DNA from: Rhodospirillales bacterium
GTDB lineage: Bacteria; Pseudomonadota; Alphaproteobacteria; Rhodospirillales; Shumkoniaceae
Assembly: GCA_018432935.1 (NCBI GenBank)
Contig: JAHDSF010000013.1
Location: 1 to 64,000, forward strand
DNA length: 64,000 nt
Direction: 5' to 3'
Every line of letters starts with the position of its first letter. Position 1 is the stretch's first letter. The position numbers were made by a program, and so were the translations under genes. The notes below the pieces were generated by a model. That model worked only from the letters and a program-made list of their open reading frames with translations. It did not search any database and was not told the origin of the DNA. Shown in pieces: positions 9,286-17,656 of the stretch.

Positions 9286-9313
9286 ACTATACCGCGGCGC
9301 GTCGCGATGGCAA
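9286..9313 (-). promoter_or_regulatory. Candidate promoter of the deacylase-GntR-esterase operon
   Basis: On the minus strand TTGCCA (9308-9313) and TATAGT (9286-9291) are separated by 16 nt, about 30 nt upstream of the deacylase start. The region also separates it from the rightward ABC operon and could carry the GntR operator, but no clear dyad was found. Confidence 0.45.
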
Positions 9314-9408
9314 CGCCCGCCCCGAGAGCCCCCGTTGACGTTGCGCGATATTTGCCGGAGAGTCCTGGTGGAAGATCCTCGTACAGATACTACACAGGGA
9401 GGCGAGCA

Positions 9409-10980
9409 ATGAGGTTTGCTACAGGGCTGATCGCGGCGGCGTTTGCGGCCGGGGCCTTCGCTACTGCCGGCTGGTCGGCAGAGCTCAAGGTGGGGGTCAT
9501 GGCGGAACCGAACTCGATGGACCCCCATTACCATACGCTGACGCCGAACATCTCGATGGCGGCAGCCGTGTTCGAACGCCTGGTCGAGCACGACGAGACC
9601 CAGAACAAGATTCCGGGTCTGGCCGAATCGTGGAAGCAGCTCGCTCCCAACGTCTGGGAGTTCAAACTCCGCAAGGGGGTGAAGTGGCACGACGGCTCGC
9701 CGTTCACCGCCGCGGACGTGGTGTTCACCTACGGCCGCGCCGGCAACGTCCCGAACAGCCCGTCGTCGTACGGCCTCTATACCAAGGTGGTGAAGGAGTT
9801 CGAGGTCGTCGACGACCACACGATCCGCTTCAAGACCGCGGGACCGTTCCCGCTGATGCCCGACTATGCGAGCCAGATCTTTGTCATCTCGAAGAAGAAC
9901 GGTGAGGGCGCGACGACCCAGGACTACAACTCGGGCAAGGCGATGGTCGGCACCGGCCCCTACAAGTTCGTCGAGTGGGTGCCCGGCAACCACATCGCCT
10001 ATGCGAAGAACGCGGACTTCCACGGCAACAAGCCGGAATGGGACAAGGTTACGGTCCGCCCGATCACCAACGATTCGGCTCGGGTCGCGGCGCTGCTGGC
10101 GGGCGACGTCGATTTCATCGATTTTCCCTCGACGGTGGACATCGCCAGCCTGCGGAAGAACCCCAAGATCAACCTGTCGCAGGTCCAGTCGACCCGCATG
10201 ATCTACCTGCACCTCGATTCGAACCGGGACAAAAGCCCGTTCGTCTTCGACCTCAACGGCCAGCCGCTCGACAAGAACCCTCTCAAGGACGCGCGGGTCC
10301 GCAAGGCGCTGTCGCTTGCCATCAACCGCCAGGCGATCGCCGAGCGGACGATGGAAGGTCTGTCGGTTCCGGCGGGCCAGTACATGCCCAGCAACGTCTA
10401 CGGCACCGCTCCGGACCTGAAGCCGGATCCGTTCGATGTCAAAAAGGCCAAGGAGCTGCTGGCCGAGGCCGGCTATCCGAACGGCTTCGCGGTGACCGTC
10501 CATGGTCCCAACGACCGCTACGTCAACGACGAGAAGGTCACCCAGGCGGTGGCGCAGATGCTGACCCGCGCCGGCATCAAGGCCGACGTGGTGACGATGC
10601 CGTCGGCCACGTTCTTCCAGAAGTCCTCCGCCCTCGAGTACAGCGTCATGCTGCTGGGCTGGGCGGTGGGCTACGCGGATCCCTCGAACCCGCTGCGGGC
10701 GCTCCTGCAAACCTACAACAAGGCGACCGGCGCCGGCGCCACCAACCGCGGCCGCTACTCCAACCCGGCCCTGGATGCGAAGATCGATGCCGCCCTCAAC
10801 GCGCCGACCCGCGAGGAGTGGGCCAAGCTGACCCAGGAGGCGACCCGCATCGCGGTCGCCGACACGGCGATCGTCCCGCTTCATTTCCAGGTCAACGTGT
10901 GGGCCATGCGCAAAGGCCTGACCTACGCCGCGCGGGCGGATGAGTACACGCTCATTCAGAGCGTGCGTACGGCGAAGTGA
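9409..10980 (+). CDS. ABC transporter substrate-binding protein, dipeptide family 5 (copy 1)
   Basis: A 523-residue periplasmic binding protein of the SBP_bac_5 family (dipeptides, oligopeptides, opines, nickel). A Sec signal peptide ends near GWSA (about residue 24). Family landmarks are SMDPHYHTL, LAESWKQLAPNVWEFKLRKG, the WHDGSPFTAADV segment and GTGPYKFVEW. The ATG at 9409 follows GGGAGG and starts the signal peptide, so upstream starts (for example 9307) are rejected. It is the first gene of the transporter operon and has a nearly collinear twin immediately downstream. Confidence 0.9.
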   Translation: MRFATGLIAAAFAAGAFATAGWSAELKVGVMAEPNSMDPHYHTLTPNISMAAAVFERLVEHDETQNKIPGLAESWKQLAPNVWEFKLRKGVKWHDGSPFTAADVVFTYGRAGNVPNSPSSYGLYTKVVKEFEVVDDHTIRFKTAGPFPLMPDYASQIFVISKKNGEGATTQDYNSGKAMVGTGPYKFVEWVPGNHIAYAKNADFHGNKPEWDKVTVRPITNDSARVAALLAGDVDFIDFPSTVDIASLRKNPKINLSQVQSTRMIYLHLDSNRDKSPFVFDLNGQPLDKNPLKDARVRKALSLAINRQAIAERTMEGLSVPAGQYMPSNVYGTAPDLKPDPFDVKKAKELLAEAGYPNGFAVTVHGPNDRYVNDEKVTQAVAQMLTRAGIKADVVTMPSATFFQKSSALEYSVMLLGWAVGYADPSNPLRALLQTYNKATGAGATNRGRYSNPALDAKIDAALNAPTREEWAKLTQEATRIAVADTAIVPLHFQVNVWAMRKGLTYAARADEYTLIQSVRTAK

Positions 10981-10987
10981 GGATCTG

Positions 10988-11033
10988 TGATCAATTCTAA
11001 GGCAGCAGTATCCTTGTGGCCTTTTTTTGATCA
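10988..11033 (+). terminator. Intrinsic terminator or attenuator between the twin binding-protein genes
   Basis: Outer arms TGATCAA (10988-10994) and TTGATCA (11027-11033) enclose AAGGC (10999-11003) and GCCTT (11019-11023), with a run of seven T (11022-11028). It could terminate or attenuate transcription after the first binding-protein gene. Confidence 0.45.
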
Positions 11034-11165
11034 GCTTTGACGTTACTGAGGTTTTCCCCGAATGTGGTCCCGCCGCCTGCTGCAGTCGCGGGCGGCGGGG
11101 AATTCCCGACAGGGCGACAGAACAATTCCCCGAGCCGTCACGGGCTTTGGCAGGGAGAAGAATCG

Positions 11166-12737
11166 ATGAAAAAACTGGTTGGTTTGCTGGCAACCGCCGC
11201 CGCGGCGGCCGCGTTTGCCGCTACCGCATGGTCCGCGGAAGTGAAAGTGGGGCTGTCGTCCGAACCGACGGCCATGGACCCGCACTACCACAACATCGGC
11301 CCCAACAACATGCTGTCGACGGCGGTGTTCGACCGCCTTGTCGCGCAGGACGAGAAGCAGAACAAGAAGCCGGGACTCGCGGAGTCCTGGACCCAACTCG
11401 CCCCCAATGTCTGGGAGTTCAAGCTTCGCAAGGGCGTCAAGTGGCACGACGGCTCGCCGTTCACGGCGGCCGACGTCAAGTTCACCATGGAGCGCGCGGG
11501 CAACGTGCCGAACAGCCCGTCCTCGTTCAAGCTGTTCACCGGCGTGCTGTCCGAGGTCGAGGTCGTCGACGACCACACCGTGCGGATGAAGACCAAGGAT
11601 GCCTTCCCGCTCATGCCCGACTACATGAGCGTGATCATCATCGTCTCGAAGAAGCACGGCGAGGGCGCGACCACCAACGACTACAACTCCGGCAAGGCCA
11701 TGATCGGCACCGGCCCGTTCAAGTTCGTCGAATGGGTCAAGGGCGACCGCATGGTCTACACCAAGAATCCGGATTACTGGGGCCCCAAGCCGGAATGGGA
11801 CAAGGTCACCGTGAAGCCGGTCGCCGACAACGCCGCGCGCGTCGCCGCGCTGCTGGCGGGCGACGTCGACCTGATCGACTTCCCGTCGCCGTCCGACATC
11901 CCGAATCTGAAGAAGAACGCCAACATCTCGCTTGCGCAGGTGCAGTCCAACCGGCTGATCTACCTGCACTACGACACCAACCGGGACAAGAGCCCGTTCA
12001 TCTTCGACAAGTCGGGCAAGCAGCTCGAGAAGAACCCGCTCAAGGACGTCAACGTCCGCAAGGCGATGTCCTTGTCGATCAATCGCAAGGCGATCGCCGA
12101 GCGCATCATGGAAGGCCTGGCGGTCCCCTCCGGGCAGCTCATGCCGCCCGAGGTGCTGGGCGCGGTGCCCGACCTGAAGCCGGATCCGTTCGACCTCAAC
12201 CGGGCCAAGAAGCTGCTGAAGGACGCGGGCTGGGGTGACGGCTTCAAGATCACGATCCACGGCCCCAACAACCGCTACATCAACGACGAGAAGGTGACGC
12301 AGGCTGTGGCGCAGATGCTGACCCGCGCCGGCATCCAGACCGACGTTGTCACCATGCCGTCCGGCCCCTTCTTCTCGAAAGGGTCCGCGCTCGAGTTCAG
12401 CCTGCTGCTGGTCGGCTGGTCTTCGGGCACAGGCGAGCCGTCGGACCCGCTGCGCGCCCTGGTCTCGACCTACAACAAGGAGACCGGTCTCGGGGCGACC
12501 AACCGCGGCCGCTACTCGAACCCGGCGCTCGACAAGACGATCGCGGATTCGCTGAAGGCCCCGAGCCGTGAGGAATGGGTCCGGCTGTCCCAGGAGGCGA
12601 CCAAGGTCGCGATGGCCGACTACGGCATCATCCCGCTCTACTTCCAGGTCAACGTCTGGGCCATGCGCAAGGGCCTGGACTACGTGGCCAGGGCGGATGA
12701 GTACACGCAGATCCAGGACATCCGGTCGAAGAAGTAG
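11166..12737 (+). CDS. ABC transporter substrate-binding protein, dipeptide family 5 (copy 2)
   Basis: A second 523-residue SBP_bac_5 protein, the same length as copy 1 and alignable without gaps by eye, with roughly two thirds or more identity. It opens with a lysine-started signal peptide (MKKLVGLLA) ending near AWSA and repeats the landmarks WHDGSPFTAADV, GTGPFKFVEW and NRGRYSNPALD. The ATG at 11166 follows GGGAGAAG. The pair looks like a tandem duplication that has since diverged, perhaps giving one permease two ligand ranges. Binding specificity cannot be read from the sequence. Confidence 0.9.
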   Translation: MKKLVGLLATAAAAAAFAATAWSAEVKVGLSSEPTAMDPHYHNIGPNNMLSTAVFDRLVAQDEKQNKKPGLAESWTQLAPNVWEFKLRKGVKWHDGSPFTAADVKFTMERAGNVPNSPSSFKLFTGVLSEVEVVDDHTVRMKTKDAFPLMPDYMSVIIIVSKKHGEGATTNDYNSGKAMIGTGPFKFVEWVKGDRMVYTKNPDYWGPKPEWDKVTVKPVADNAARVAALLAGDVDLIDFPSPSDIPNLKKNANISLAQVQSNRLIYLHYDTNRDKSPFIFDKSGKQLEKNPLKDVNVRKAMSLSINRKAIAERIMEGLAVPSGQLMPPEVLGAVPDLKPDPFDLNRAKKLLKDAGWGDGFKITIHGPNNRYINDEKVTQAVAQMLTRAGIQTDVVTMPSGPFFSKGSALEFSLLLVGWSSGTGEPSDPLRALVSTYNKETGLGATNRGRYSNPALDKTIADSLKAPSREEWVRLSQEATKVAMADYGIIPLYFQVNVWAMRKGLDYVARADEYTQIQDIRSKK

Positions 12738-12753
12738 AAGACCTCCATGGCTC

Positions 12754-12803
12754 CCGCCGCGCGTTTCCCCGCCAGCCTTGTCCAAGGCGGGAACGCGCGG
12801 CGG
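12754..12803 (+). terminator. Strong stem-loop between binding protein and permease genes
   Basis: CCGCCGCGCGTT plus CCCGCC (12754-12773, with a 2-nt bulge) pairs with 12786-12803 around a 12-nt loop, giving 18 base pairs. No T-run follows. Stem-loops at this place in ABC operons often stabilise the upstream binding-protein message and lower permease expression; that role is inferred. Confidence 0.5.
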
Positions 12804-12838
12804 CCGTTTCCGGAAGCGCCCGAGGGAGGGCTCCGCCG

Positions 12839-13816
12839 TTGCTGGTATTCCTGATCCGCCGCCTGTCCCAGAGCCTGGTTGTGCTGCTGGTGATGTCGTT
12901 CCTGGTGTTCGTCGGGGTGTTCGCCATCGGCGACCCGGTCGAACTCCTCGTCAGCCCGGACGCCGACCAGTTCGAACGAGCCCGCGTCATCCGCGATCTC
13001 GGTCTCGATCGTCCGTTGTGGGAGCAGTACGGGGTCTTCCTCCTGCAGTCGCTCAAGGGCGACCTCGGCAACTCGTTCGTCTTCAACCAGCCGGCCCTCC
13101 AGCTCATCCTGGAACGGATGCCGGCGACGCTCGAGCTTGCCTTCGCCGCCGTCATCATCGCCATCGTCATCGGCATCCCGCTGGGCATGGTCGCGGGATT
13201 GAGGCCGCACGCCTGGTACTCGCGGATGATCATGAGCGTGTCCATCCTCGGCTTCAGCCTGCCCACCTTCTGGGTCGGCCTGATGATGATCATGCTGTTT
13301 GCCGTCATGCTGGGCTGGCTGCCGGCCTCCGGCCGGGGCGAGACCGTCGACCTGCTCGGGGTCCCCGTCAGCTTCCTTAGCGAGGACGGCCTTCGGCACC
13401 TGCTGCTGCCGGCCATCAACCTGGCCCTGTTCAAGGTCTCGCTCGTGATCCGGCTGACGCGCGCCGGCATGCGCGAGAACATGCTGATGGACTACGTCAA
13501 GTTCGCCTACGCCAAGGGCCTGTCGCACGGCCGGGTCATCTTCGTGCACGTGCTCAAGAACATCCTGGTGCCGATCGTCACCGTGGTCGGCCTGGAGCTG
13601 GGCAATGTCATCGCGTTCGCGGTGGTCACTGAATCGATCTTCGCCTGGCCCGGCATGGGCAAGCTGCTGATCGATTCGATCTACCGCCTCGATCGCCCGA
13701 TCGTGGTCGCCTACCTGATGATCACAGTGTTGATGTTCATTCTCATCAACCTCATCGTCGACATCCTGTATTCGGTGCTGGATCCCAGGGTCCGCATCGC
13801 GGACGTGAAGTCATGA
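12839..13816 (+). CDS. ABC transporter permease, DppB type
   Basis: A 325-residue inner-membrane permease of the dipeptide/oligopeptide/nickel family. It starts at TTG 12839 after GAGGGAGGG and begins with a hydrophobic helix (LVFLIRRLSQSLVVLLVMSF). Several further membrane segments follow, then the ABC-interacting loop around RLTRAGMRENMLMDYVKFAYAKG (EAA motif region). It pairs with the overlapping downstream permease and is served by the two upstream binding proteins and the two downstream ATPases. The gene overlaps the next by 4 nt. Confidence 0.9.
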   Translation: MLVFLIRRLSQSLVVLLVMSFLVFVGVFAIGDPVELLVSPDADQFERARVIRDLGLDRPLWEQYGVFLLQSLKGDLGNSFVFNQPALQLILERMPATLELAFAAVIIAIVIGIPLGMVAGLRPHAWYSRMIMSVSILGFSLPTFWVGLMMIMLFAVMLGWLPASGRGETVDLLGVPVSFLSEDGLRHLLLPAINLALFKVSLVIRLTRAGMRENMLMDYVKFAYAKGLSHGRVIFVHVLKNILVPIVTVVGLELGNVIAFAVVTESIFAWPGMGKLLIDSIYRLDRPIVVAYLMITVLMFILINLIVDILYSVLDPRVRIADVKS

Positions 13817-14754
13817 GCTCGACCGTCGAAACCGCGCTTCCCAACGCTCCCGTCATCGCGGACGAGCCGATTCCGCCGCCGCAGACCCCGTTCCGCCGCT
13901 TCGTTTCGGATTTCCTCGAAAGCAAGCTGGCGGTTCTGGGCCTGATCGTGTTCGCGATCACCCTGGTGATCGCCGTCCTGGCGCCATGGATCTCGCCGCA
14001 GAACCCGTACGACCTGCAGCAGCTCGACATCATGAACGGCAAGCTGCCGCCCGGCGCCATGGACATGGACGAGACGATGACGTTCCTGCTCGGCACCGAC
14101 GACCAGGGACGCGACCTTCTCAGCGGCATCTTCTACGGCCTGCGCATCAGCCTTTTCGTCGGCGTCGCCAGCGCCTTCATCTCGCTGTTGATCGGTGGCG
14201 CGCTGGGCCTGTTCTCCGCCTACGCTGGAGGACGCTGGGACTCGTTTTTGATGCGCGTCGTCGACCTGCAGCTCAGCTTCCCGGCGATCCTGATCGCGCT
14301 CATCCTGCTGGCCGTCCTGGGCCAGGGCATCGACAAGGTGATCGTCGCCCTGGTCGTCACCCAGTGGGCGTATTACGCCCGCACGGTGCGCGGCTCGGCC
14401 CTGGTCGAACGCGGCAAGGAATACATCGAGGCCGCCCACTGCCTGGCGTTGGGAACACGACGGATCATCTTCCGCCATCTGTTTCCGAACTGCCTGCCGC
14501 CCTTGATCGTCGTCGTCACCATGCGCATCGCGTATGCGATCATGCTGGAGGCGACGCTGTCGTTCCTCGGCATCGGCCTGCCGATCACCGAGCCCTCGCT
14601 GGGGCTCCTCATCGCCACAGGGTTCGAGTACATGTTGAGCGGCTACTACTGGATCAGCTTCTTCCCGGGCGTCGCGCTGCTGGTCACGATCGTCAGCATC
14701 AACCTTGTCGGCGACCATATGCGGGACATCCTGAACCCGCGCCTGCAGCGATAG
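13813..14754 (+). CDS. ABC transporter permease, DppC type
   Basis: A 313-residue second permease subunit. The cytoplasmic N-terminus carries an RRFVSDFLESKLAVLG segment before the first helix, as in the OppC/DppC N-terminal domain. The family loop LGTDDQGRDLLSGIFYGLRISL and the EAA-type segment VERGKEYIEAAHCLALG are both present. Its ATG overlaps the stop of the DppB-type gene, a sign of translational coupling. Confidence 0.9.
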   Translation: MSSTVETALPNAPVIADEPIPPPQTPFRRFVSDFLESKLAVLGLIVFAITLVIAVLAPWISPQNPYDLQQLDIMNGKLPPGAMDMDETMTFLLGTDDQGRDLLSGIFYGLRISLFVGVASAFISLLIGGALGLFSAYAGGRWDSFLMRVVDLQLSFPAILIALILLAVLGQGIDKVIVALVVTQWAYYARTVRGSALVERGKEYIEAAHCLALGTRRIIFRHLFPNCLPPLIVVVTMRIAYAIMLEATLSFLGIGLPITEPSLGLLIATGFEYMLSGYYWISFFPGVALLVTIVSINLVGDHMRDILNPRLQR

Positions 14755-14763
14755 GAGCCGGCG

Positions 14764-15753
14764 ATGGACGCGGCAATGCCGACGCTCGAGGTCAAGGGCC
14801 TGCGCACTCACTTCTTCACCAAGGCCGGTGTGGTGAAGGCGGTCGACGACGTCTCGTTCCGGGTCGGCCGCGGCGAGGTGCTGGGGTTGGTGGGCGAGTC
14901 GGGGTCCGGCAAGTCGGTGACCGGGTTCTCGGTCCTCGGCCTGGTCGACCCGCCGGGACGCATCGTCGAGGGCTCGATCCGCTTCGCCGGCCGCGAACTG
15001 GTCGGCATCGCGGAACGGCAGTGGCGCGATATCCGCGGCGCCAAGATCGCCATGATCTTCCAGGACCCGATGATGACGCTGAACCCGGTCCTGCGCATCG
15101 ACACGCAGATGGTCGAGGCGATCCGCGCCCACGAGCCGAGGATCGAGCGTGCCGAGGCGCACCGCCGCTGCATCGCGGCCCTGGGCCAGGTCGGGATTCC
15201 CTCGCCCGAGGAGCGGCTGCGCGCCTATCCGCACCAGTTTTCGGGCGGCATGCGACAGCGGGTGGCGATCGCGATCGCGCTGCTCAACAAGCCGGACCTC
15301 ATCATCGCCGACGAGCCTACCACCGCGCTGGACGTCACCATCCAGGCGCAGATCCTGTACGAGGCCCAGAAGCTGACCCGGGAGACCGGCACCGCGCTGA
15401 TCTGGATCACTCACGACCTTACCGTCGTGGCCGGTCTAGCCGACCGCATCTGCGTCATGTACGCCGGCAGGATCGTCGAGGAGGGTTCGGTCGACGAGGT
15501 GCTCGACAATCCGCTGCACCCCTACACGCGCGGCCTGATCGGCAGCGTGCCGGGACGCAACAAGCGGGGCTCCCCGCTTTACCAGATCCCCGGCATGACG
15601 CCGTCGCTGATCCGGCTGCCAAGGGGATGCGCCTTCCGCGAGCGCTGCCGCGAGGCCGTCGAGGCGTGCGGCGAGCCCCAGCCCATCGTCCACCCCGCAC
15701 CCGGCCGCGCGGTGCGCTGCTGCCGTTGCTCGCGGCCCGGAGCCGTCCAATGA
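14764..15753 (+). CDS. ABC transporter ATP-binding protein, DppD type
   Basis: A 329-residue ATPase for the peptide-type transporter. Walker A is GESGSGKS near residue 42, the signature is FSGGMRQR, Walker B is [12 protein letters not shown], followed by the switch histidine in WITHD. The C-terminal extension contains the cysteine-containing CAFRERC region typical of oligopeptide/dipeptide ATPases. A second in-frame ATG at 14776 could also serve. The stop overlaps the start of the partner ATPase. Confidence 0.9.
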   Translation: MDAAMPTLEVKGLRTHFFTKAGVVKAVDDVSFRVGRGEVLGLVGESGSGKSVTGFSVLGLVDPPGRIVEGSIRFAGRELVGIAERQWRDIRGAKIAMIFQDPMMTLNPVLRIDTQMVEAIRAHEPRIERAEAHRRCIAALGQVGIPSPEERLRAYPHQFSGGMRQRVAIAIALLNKPDLIIADEPTTALDVTIQAQILYEAQKLTRETGTALIWITHDLTVVAGLADRICVMYAGRIVEEGSVDEVLDNPLHPYTRGLIGSVPGRNKRGSPLYQIPGMTPSLIRLPRGCAFRERCREAVEACGEPQPIVHPAPGRAVRCCRCSRPGAVQ

Positions 15754-16751
15754 CCGCCTTGCCCCTGATCGAGATCGACCACGTCTCAAAACGCTTCGTG
15801 AAGCACCTCGATTTCGCCGGGCGGATGGCCCAGCGGATGGGATCGACGATCCGCGAGGAAGTCGTCCGTGCGGTCGACGACGCCACCTTCAGCGTTTACG
15901 ACGGCGAGGTGGTGGGGCTGGTTGGGGAATCCGGCTGCGGCAAGTCGACCCTGGGCCGCATGGTCGCCGGCATCATGCGTCCGACCGAGGGCACCGTCCG
16001 CTACCGCAGCAAGGATATCTACGCCCTCAAGGGCGAGGAGGCCCAGAAGGTCGCCCTGAAGACACAGATGATCTTCCAGGACCCGTTCGCCTCGCTGAAC
16101 CCGCGCATGCGCATGCAGGACATCGTCGGCGAGGCTCCTCTGGTGCACGGCATCGTTGCCCGCAGGGAGTTCGAGCCGTACGTCAACGATGTTCTGCAAC
16201 GGGTCGGCCTGGACCCCGAGTTCAAGCGGCGCTATCCGCACCAGTTCTCCGGAGGCCAGCGGCAGCGCATCGGCATCGCCCGGGCCCTCGCCGTGAACCC
16301 GGAGTTCATCGTCTGCGACGAATCGGTAGCCGCCCTCGACGTTTCGATCCAGGCGCAGATCCTGAACCTGTTCATGAACCTGCGCCGCGACCTCGGGCTG
16401 ACGTACCTTTTCATCAGCCACGACATCGGGGTGGTCGAGCACATCTCGGACCGCATCGTCATCATGTATCTGGGGCGGATCGTCGAGACGTCGAAGACCG
16501 AGGAGTTGTTCGCCAAGCCGAACCACCCCTATACCCAGGTGCTGCTGCGCGAGGTGCCACGGCTGGGCGACCGCCACCACGCCTTCAAGCCGGTCGAGGG
16601 TGAGATCCCCTCGCCGCTCGATCCTCCCTCCGGCTGCTACTTCCACCCTCGGTGTCCGTTCGCCTTCGACCGATGCAAACAGGAATCGCCGGCCTTGAAG
16701 GAGATCGCGCCCGGTCATACGTCAGCGTGCCACCTGAACGACAAGAGCTAG
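15750..16751 (+). CDS. ABC transporter ATP-binding protein, DppF type
   Basis: A 333-residue partner ATPase. It has Walker A GESGCGKST, signature FSGGQRQR, Walker B with catalytic Glu in FIVCDESVAALD, and the switch His in FISHD. The C-terminal CYFHPRCPFAFDRC segment is the usual oligopeptide-ATPase tail. The frame is open far upstream in GC-rich DNA, but the ATG at 15750, overlapping the DppD-type stop (ATGA), is clearly the start. The ATPases, permeases and two binding proteins form a complete importer. Confidence 0.9.
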   Translation: MTALPLIEIDHVSKRFVKHLDFAGRMAQRMGSTIREEVVRAVDDATFSVYDGEVVGLVGESGCGKSTLGRMVAGIMRPTEGTVRYRSKDIYALKGEEAQKVALKTQMIFQDPFASLNPRMRMQDIVGEAPLVHGIVARREFEPYVNDVLQRVGLDPEFKRRYPHQFSGGQRQRIGIARALAVNPEFIVCDESVAALDVSIQAQILNLFMNLRRDLGLTYLFISHDIGVVEHISDRIVIMYLGRIVETSKTEELFAKPNHPYTQVLLREVPRLGDRHHAFKPVEGEIPSPLDPPSGCYFHPRCPFAFDRCKQESPALKEIAPGHTSACHLNDKS

Positions 16752-16776
16752 CCGGGCTGACGAAAGGGCCGGTCGC

Positions 16777-17634
16777 ATGAACAGGCACATTCCGGGCGTG
16801 CTGACCCTGCATGCCCCCGAGGGCTTGTCGGTGCCGGCGGTCTTCGACTCGCCCCACAGCGGCCGCGAATATCCTGCCGACTTCGGCCATGCGGTGGCGA
16901 GAAGGATCCTGCGCTTCGGCGAGGATACTTTCGTCGACGAGCTGTTCGCGAGCGCGCCCCGGTACGGCGCGTTCCTGCTCGAAGCCCATTTCCCGCGCAC
17001 CTACATCGATACCAACCGCCCGGAGGACGACCTTGACCAGCGCCTGCTCGAGGAACCCTGGCCAGGGCCGCTCAGCCCCGGCGCCAAGACCCGTTCCGGC
17101 ATCGGTCTGATCTGGCGCGTCGCGTCCGAGACTCAGCCGATCTACGACCGGCGCCTGAGCCTCGCCGAGGTGCGCCACCGCATTGCCACCTACCACCGCC
17201 CCTACCATCAGGCCCTCGACGACGTGATCGCCGATACCCACCGGAAGTTCGGCGCAGTGTGGCACGTCAACTGCCACTCGATGCCGTCGACGAGCGACCG
17301 TCGCTCGCCCGAGGGCCCGGGGCGGCAGCGACCGCACTTCTGCCTCGGCGATCGCGACGGGACGACCGCCGATCCCCGGTTCGTACGCTTCGTGCACGAG
17401 ATGATCGGCGACATGGGGTATCGCGTTACCGTCAACGACCCCTACAAGGGGGTCGAGCTGGTCCGCAGGCACGGGCGCCCCGGCGAGGGGCGGCATAGCC
17501 TGCAGATCGAGATCAACCGCGGCCTCTACCTTGATGAGGAGACGCGGGAGAAGGCCGCCGGCTTCGCCCGCCTCGCGGCCGACGTCGATCGTCTGATCGG
17601 CGGGATCTGCGCTTACGTCCGGAAGCACTCCTGA
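16777..17634 (+). CDS. N-formylglutamate amidohydrolase family protein
   Basis: A 285-residue member of the N-formylglutamate deformylase family, which cleaves N-formyl-L-glutamate to formate and glutamate at the end of one histidine-degradation route. Landmarks are DSPHSGREYP near residue 22, TYIDTNRPEDDLD, and the metal-site region VNCHSMPS near 165. No other hut genes are near. Lying directly after the peptide transporter and opposite an AstE-type deacylase, it more likely acts on an imported N-acyl compound than in classical histidine use; this is inference. Confidence 0.82.
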   Translation: MNRHIPGVLTLHAPEGLSVPAVFDSPHSGREYPADFGHAVARRILRFGEDTFVDELFASAPRYGAFLLEAHFPRTYIDTNRPEDDLDQRLLEEPWPGPLSPGAKTRSGIGLIWRVASETQPIYDRRLSLAEVRHRIATYHRPYHQALDDVIADTHRKFGAVWHVNCHSMPSTSDRRSPEGPGRQRPHFCLGDRDGTTADPRFVRFVHEMIGDMGYRVTVNDPYKGVELVRRHGRPGEGRHSLQIEINRGLYLDEETREKAAGFARLAADVDRLIGGICAYVRKHS

Positions 17635-17656
17635 GCTGAGCGCCGCTCCGGCTCCG

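Noticed and set aside
9253..12785. Long minus-strand frames opposite both binding-protein genes
   Set aside because: The two resemble each other only because the sense genes are duplicates; they carry no recognisable motifs.
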